Assembly (NCBI GenBank): GCA_003856375.1 | Contig: CP034120.1 | Coordinates: 4,211,501 to 4,275,500 of the forward strand | DNA from: Glaciecola amylolytica | GTDB taxonomy: Bacteria; Bacteroidota; Bacteroidia; Flavobacteriales_D; Crocinitomicaceae | DNA: 64,000 nt | Direction of reading: 5' to 3' | In this document: piece by piece, positions 60,181 to 64,000 of the stretch | Numbering within the stretch: the first letter of the stretch is position 1 | Layout: each line of letters begins with the position of its first letter | Notes under the pieces: generated by a model | Databases searched by the model: none | The model's input: only the letters and a program-made list of their open reading frames with translations | Told to the model about the DNA's origin: nothing | Made by a program: the position numbers and the translations under genes

Positions 60181-61422
60181 ATGAGACCAGAAAGTTTAAT
60201 GATGAGTTACGGGTACAAACCTTCTCTTTCGGAAGGGGCGATTAAATGTCCGATCTTCCAAACTTCAACCTTTGTGTTCAACACGGCTGAAGAGGGAAAG
60301 GCATTTTTCGAAGTAGCTTATGGAATTCGTGAAAAGGGGGAAAATGAAGAGTTGGGATTAATCTATTCACGATTAAACAATCCGGACCTTGAGATTCTCG
60401 AAAATCGTTTGTGTTTATGGGACGAAGCGGAAGATTGTGCCGTTTTCGAAAGTGGAATGTCGGCTATTTCAACTGCTTTGATGGAGTTTTTGTCGCCTGG
60501 AGATTTGTTGCTTTATTCCCGTCCGGTTTATGGCGGAACAGACCATTTCATCAATCATTTTCTGAAAAAGATGCAGATTGATTCGGTAGGATTTCGTGCA
60601 GACGAAGATTTCGAACTGATTGTTGCCCGAATTGAAGCCACTGGAAAGGCTGATCGTTTGCGCATGATTCATATCGAAACACCTGCAAATCCGACGAATG
60701 CTCTGATTGATATTCGGATGTGTGCGGAGATTAAAAAACGTTTCTCAACGGCGGATGCAGAAGTGATTCTGTCGGTTGACAATACGTACATGGGGCCATT
60801 GTGGCAGCATCCCTTGAAATTCGGTGCTGATTTGGTTTTGTATTCGGCTACGAAATACATCGGGGGTCACTCAGATGTGATTGCCGGAGCTTGTTTGGGA
60901 TCCAAAGCATTGATGGCGCGAATCAAAGGATTGAGAACCTTCTTAGGAAACATGGCAGGTCCGTGGACAGGTTGGTTATTGATGCGCAGTTTGGAAACCT
61001 TGAAAGTCCGAATGGAAGAACAGGCTAAAAATGCGGTTGAAGTTGCTAAGTTTTTGCGTTCACATCCGAAAGTAAGCCATGTCTATTATTTGGGCTTTAT
61101 TCCGGAGCAGGGAACAGAAAGTGAAAAGCGTATTTATGAGGAACAATACACTTCCAGTGGCGCGATGATTGCCTTTGATGTCGTTGGAGGAGAGAAAGAA
61201 GCTTTCGCATTCCTAAACAACCTGAAGCTGATCAAATTGGCAGTGAGTTTGGGGAGTACGGAAAGTTTGGCCGAACATCCCGCAACGATGACCCATGCAG
61301 ATGTGCCGCAAGATGTAAAAGATGTTATGAAAATATCTTCGTCATTGGTTCGTCTATCCGTTGGGGTAGAACACTACGAAGACATTATTTCAGATATTTC
61401 ACAAGCGTTGAACAACGTTTAA
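60181..61422 (+). CDS. PLP-dependent Cys/Met metabolism lyase (methionine gamma-lyase-like)
   Basis: This 413-residue enzyme belongs to the cystathionine gamma-synthase/methionine gamma-lyase group. Features are IKCPIFQTSTFVF, LIYSRLNNPDLEILE, SVDNTYMGPLWQHP and the PLP lysine in LVLYSATKYIGGHSDVIAG, with SLGSTESLAEHPATMTH at the C-terminus. The Lrp-type regulator next door suggests amino acid control. Whether it acts on methionine, cystathionine or O-acylhomoserine cannot be told from the sequence. Confidence 0.9.
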   Translation: MRPESLMMSYGYKPSLSEGAIKCPIFQTSTFVFNTAEEGKAFFEVAYGIREKGENEELGLIYSRLNNPDLEILENRLCLWDEAEDCAVFESGMSAISTALMEFLSPGDLLLYSRPVYGGTDHFINHFLKKMQIDSVGFRADEDFELIVARIEATGKADRLRMIHIETPANPTNALIDIRMCAEIKKRFSTADAEVILSVDNTYMGPLWQHPLKFGADLVLYSATKYIGGHSDVIAGACLGSKALMARIKGLRTFLGNMAGPWTGWLLMRSLETLKVRMEEQAKNAVEVAKFLRSHPKVSHVYYLGFIPEQGTESEKRIYEEQYTSSGAMIAFDVVGGEKEAFAFLNNLKLIKLAVSLGSTESLAEHPATMTHADVPQDVKDVMKISSSLVRLSVGVEHYEDIISDISQALNNV

Positions 61423-61524
61423 AGATTTTTCTCCGTCATAGATGGAGAAAGTGGGAGGGTTCTGTTGATTTATTACAAAACATGGATACTTCCAAGACAC
61501 CACACAGTCTAAATTACTACTGCG

Positions 61525-61559
61525 AAATTCCCTTGCTGACGAAAGTTGGCAGGGGATTT
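61525..61559. repeat. Long hairpin with GNRA-type loop upstream of cysS
   Basis: AAATTCCCTTGCTGAC (61525-61540) pairs with GTTGGCAGGGGATTT (61545-61559) around a GAAA loop, with one bulged T and a few G-T pairs. A looser inverted repeat (61443-61461 against 61604-61627) encloses it. The gap 61423-61661 has no convincing gene. Confidence 0.45.
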
Positions 61560-61661
61560 TGGCTTGTAGAAGGATATTTTTGGTTAATAAGTCCAAACTT
61601 TTACCCCTCTCCCAAATTCTCCCTATCTTCGTAAATTCAAACAATTTGATTTTTTCTTCTA

Positions 61662-63131
61662 ATGAATCCAACACAGGTATTAACGATTTACAATAGTTTA
61701 AGTGGTGAAAAAGAAACGTTTAAACCCATTATTGCCGGTAAGGTGGGAATGTATGTCTGCGGACCTACGCTCTACAGTGAGCCGCACATGGGGAATATGC
61801 GCACCTTCATCAATTTCGATTTGATTTACCGTTATTTACTTCATGTGGGGTATCAGGTGAAATATGTACGCAACATTACGGATGCGGGACACATCACCAA
61901 TTCGGCCGGTGAAGCGGTTGATTCTATTGGAAAAGCAGCGCGTGTGGAACAAGTGCAATCTCTGGAAATTGTTTACAAATACAATGTGAAATTTCAGGAT
62001 TTGCAGCGCATCTATAATTTGTTGCCACCTTCCATTGAACCTACGGCAACCGGACACATTCAGGAGCAAATCGAAGTAATCGAGAAGATCATTGAGAACG
62101 GATTTGCTTATGTCGTAAACGGATCAGTGTATTTTGATGTACGTGCTTACAGTGAAAAGTTTGAGTACGGAATTCTGAGTGGCCGCAAGGTAGATGAACT
62201 CGAAGAAGAAACACGCGAATTGAATGCGCAGGAAGAGAAAAGATTCTTCGCTGATTTCGCTTTGTGGAAGAAAGCCAATCCGGATGATATGCAAATCTGG
62301 CGTTCACCCTGGGGAGACGGAAATCCGGGCTGGCATATTGAATGTACGGCTATGAGTACGAAATACCTGGGAGATCAGTTCGATATTCACGGTGGAGGAA
62401 TGGACTTGAAATTTCCGCATCACGAAGATGAAATCGCACAAAGTTGTGGTTCTGTTGGCTGCAATCCGGCGAATTACTGGATGCATGCAAACATGCTGAA
62501 CGTGAACGGAAAGAAAATGTCCAAATCTTTGGGGAATTACTTTTTACCGAAGGAAATTGTTGAAGGAACAACGAATGTATTCGATAAACCATATTCACCG
62601 CAAGTAATTCGTTTTTGCATGATGCAGGCGCATTATCGCAGTACGCTGGATTTCACTCCGGATTCTCTGAATGCGGCTGAAAAAGGATTCGAGCGCTTGT
62701 CGGAAGCATACGGAAAATTGGGTTCTCTGGAAACAAAGGAAACCTCTTCTCAGGATGTAAAAGCCTTGGTTGATTCGTTCTACAAAGCAATGAATGACGA
62801 TTTCAATGCACCGATGCTCATTGCAAGCTTGTTTGAAGCAGTGAAATACATCAATACCATTTCAGAAGGAAAAGCGGCTATTTCGGCGAGTGATCTGGAG
62901 TTGTTAACCGGTGAATTTACTGCATTTGTGTTCGATGTACTTGGACTGACGATCGAAAAAGCATCTTCGGACGGCGCTTTGACGGCAGCAATGGATTTGG
63001 TATTGGATATGCGCAAAGCAGCACGCGAAAATAAAGATTGGAGCACATCAGATAAAATCAGAGACCGCTTGACAGAAGCCGGAATTGTTGTAAAAGACGG
63101 CAAGGATGGTGTGACCTGGACTGTAAAGTAG
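61662..63131 (+). CDS. cysS: Cysteinyl-tRNA synthetase
   Basis: CysRS charges tRNA-Cys. The 489-residue length is standard. The HIGH equivalent is in [16 protein letters not shown], where Cys and the later GWHIECTAM and [15 protein letters not shown] supply the zinc ligands; [10 protein letters not shown] is the KMSKS loop. The start ATG (61662) reads [20 protein letters not shown]. It is monocistronic, between a structured leader region and a palindrome-rich gap before rnpA. Confidence 0.97.
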   Translation: MNPTQVLTIYNSLSGEKETFKPIIAGKVGMYVCGPTLYSEPHMGNMRTFINFDLIYRYLLHVGYQVKYVRNITDAGHITNSAGEAVDSIGKAARVEQVQSLEIVYKYNVKFQDLQRIYNLLPPSIEPTATGHIQEQIEVIEKIIENGFAYVVNGSVYFDVRAYSEKFEYGILSGRKVDELEEETRELNAQEEKRFFADFALWKKANPDDMQIWRSPWGDGNPGWHIECTAMSTKYLGDQFDIHGGGMDLKFPHHEDEIAQSCGSVGCNPANYWMHANMLNVNGKKMSKSLGNYFLPKEIVEGTTNVFDKPYSPQVIRFCMMQAHYRSTLDFTPDSLNAAEKGFERLSEAYGKLGSLETKETSSQDVKALVDSFYKAMNDDFNAPMLIASLFEAVKYINTISEGKAAISASDLELLTGEFTAFVFDVLGLTIEKASSDGALTAAMDLVLDMRKAARENKDWSTSDKIRDRLTEAGIVVKDGKDGVTWTVK

Positions 63132-63155
63132 ACTTCAAGACATCAGGATATTGAG

Positions 63156-63204
63156 ATTTTAGGACTTAGATTTCCTTAAGGGAGCAAAATCTAAGTCTTA
63201 AAAT
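63156..63204 (+). terminator. Hairpin between cysS and rnpA
   Basis: GACTTAGATTT (63163-63173) and AAATCTAAGTC (63187-63197) form a perfect 11-bp stem, extended by ATTTTA/TAAAAT outside. The phrase AAATCCTAA is repeated in the following bases. It can end cysS transcription, though the T-run is weak. No gene lies in 63132-63235. Confidence 0.5.
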
Positions 63205-63235
63205 CCTAAATTCTTAAAATCCTAATATCCACTCA

Positions 63236-63622
63236 ATGGAACATTTCGGAAAATCATACAAGCTTTGCAGTCGAAAAACCATCGACCGTCTCTTCAAGGA
63301 GGGAAAACAGCTGCGTGCCTTTCCGTTAACGGTTTATTATCTGGAAACCGAAACGACCGAAAAAGTTCCCTTTCAAGTGGTGCTTTCTGCTCCGAAACGA
63401 CAATTCAAACGGGCGCATGACCGCAATTATGTGAAGCGTTTGATGAAAGAGGTTTTGCGCAGGGAAAAACAACCTTTGGAAGATCTTTTGAATGCCCGGG
63501 AAAAACAATTATCACTCTTCATCGTTTATGGAAACAAGGAAGTCCTGAGTTACCCGGAATTGGAAAAGAGCGTGCGGAAACTGTTGGGGAAACTGATTGC
63601 GGAATTCGCTGATAAAGAGTAA
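63236..63622 (+). CDS. rnpA: Ribonuclease P protein component
   Basis: RnpA binds the P RNA and helps 5' maturation of tRNAs. The 128-residue basic protein has SYKLCSRKTIDRLFKEGKQ at the N-terminus and the RNR motif region FKRAHDRNYVKRLMKEVLR. Such adjacency to an S41 peptidase gene is common in Bacteroidota. Gene order rpmH-rnpA is not seen here. Confidence 0.94.
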   Translation: MEHFGKSYKLCSRKTIDRLFKEGKQLRAFPLTVYYLETETTEKVPFQVVLSAPKRQFKRAHDRNYVKRLMKEVLRREKQPLEDLLNAREKQLSLFIVYGNKEVLSYPELEKSVRKLLGKLIAEFADKE

Positions 63623-63798
63623 TCCGTTTGCCATTCATCAAAAAACCTAAAAAATCAAGTACCTTTTCCAATCTTTCGGTATTTTTACCCAATTAGAAGT
63701 CGGTTTTACGGAACGATTTTTGAAAGTCACGAAATAAGAGAAAGCACTGCTTTCAATAAAAAAACAAGCGTTAGCGCAGTTAAAGAAAAATAATAAAT

Positions 63799-64000
63799 AT
63801 GAAGCAATTCCTGCATGTTTTCGTCCTGATAACCATCGTTTTTGGTTTTAATTCTCAGGTAAAAGCGCAATCCAACGGGTTCGAGGAGATTAAATCCATG
63901 GAATTGATGGATCTCATTTTCCAGCAATTGGAAATGAATTACGTAGATGAGATCAAGCCGGGTGAAATGAGCAAAACCGCTATTGATGCGATGTTGAAGC
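63799..64000 (+). CDS. S41 C-terminal processing peptidase, N-terminal fragment (cut by window)
   Basis: Only 67 codons are visible. MKQFLHVFVLITIVFGFNSQ is a signal peptide; the mature start (FEEIKSMELMDLIFQQLEMNY then VDEIKPGEMSKTAIDAMLK) matches the N-terminal lead of Bacteroidota S41 peptidases, before the PDZ and protease domains that lie outside the window. The catalytic residues cannot be checked. Confidence 0.75.
   Translation, partial: MKQFLHVFVLITIVFGFNSQVKAQSNGFEEIKSMELMDLIFQQLEMNYVDEIKPGEMSKTAIDAMLK

Noticed and set aside
61423-61661. T-box riboswitch upstream of cysS
   Set aside because: No T-box sequence or specifier and antiterminator layout was found, and T-boxes are not typical of Bacteroidota.
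61399-61674. A 91-codon reading frame on the minus strand across the cysS leader
   Set aside because: It overlaps the end of the lyase gene and the start of cysS on the other strand, has no motif, and runs through the hairpin-rich gap; it is more likely chance.
1-64000. CRISPR arrays, tRNA or rRNA genes, toxin-antitoxin pairs
   Set aside because: No regularly spaced direct repeats, cloverleaf-like sequences or rRNA landmarks were recognised on either strand by eye.

Overview
The window is a chromosomal stretch from a member of the Bacteroidota. Supporting signs are TAnnTTTG-type -7 promoter boxes (for example upstream of pgk), a rnpA followed by an S41 processing peptidase, outer-membrane-type secreted proteins, GxxExxY and YtxH/holin-X small proteins, and above all a flexirubin-type pigment locus. 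The order Flavobacteriales, perhaps near Fluviicola/Crocinitomicaceae, is a guess from protein flavour and not a demonstrated placement. No tRNA, rRNA, CRISPR array, transposase or prophage was seen.

Positions 1-22081 are mostly housekeeping: a cut peptide-binding lipoprotein, trpS, an acylglycerophosphate acyltransferase, gatC, pgk, a cell-envelope group (UbiA-like membrane protein, GT9 and GT2 glycosyltransferases, LysM lytic transglycosylase), gatA and tatA, recJ, a biotin-dependent carboxyltransferase, a metzincin-like lipoprotein, hemA-hemC-hemD and a fatty-acid/sterol-hydroxylase-like membrane protein. Hairpin terminators separate several of these units.

Positions 22298-56940 hold one large biosynthetic locus with the expected parts of a flexirubin (an aryl polyene acid esterified to a dialkylresorcinol). 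A tyrosine-ammonia-lyase-like enzyme would make 4-coumarate and a PaaK-like ligase would activate it. Three acyl carrier proteins, four intact ketosynthases, two ketosynthase-like chain-length-factor proteins, one degenerate ketosynthase fragment, a ketoreductase and two complementary hotdog dehydratase-like proteins would extend the polyene. DarB (KAS III-like) and DarA would make the resorcinol. A methyltransferase, two CrtI-like flavoproteins and a halogenase/hydroxylase-like flavoprotein would tailor the product. LpxL-like, PlsC-like, BtrH-like and C45-like proteins are candidate acyl-transfer enzymes; an ABC-2 exporter, an MMPL exporter (fused to PlsC and methyltransferase domains) and a LolA-like carrier suggest delivery to the outer membrane. 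A dedicated phosphopantetheinyl transferase closes the locus. ACP-KS-CLF occurs twice as a paralogous triad.

Positions 57001-64000 return to general functions: a 2-hydroxyacid dehydrogenase, a three-gene YtxH/holin-X envelope-stress-like operon, a GxxExxY protein (PD-(D/E)XK-like) enclosed by 40-bp inverted repeats, an Lrp regulator divergent from a methionine-gamma-lyase-like enzyme, cysS, rnpA and the start of an S41 peptidase. Short gene-free relatives of the inverted-repeat cassette lie at 31695-31827 and 52601-52697 between convergent genes inside the pigment locus. This repeat family, with a nuclease-like cargo in its largest copy, is the least explained structure in the window.
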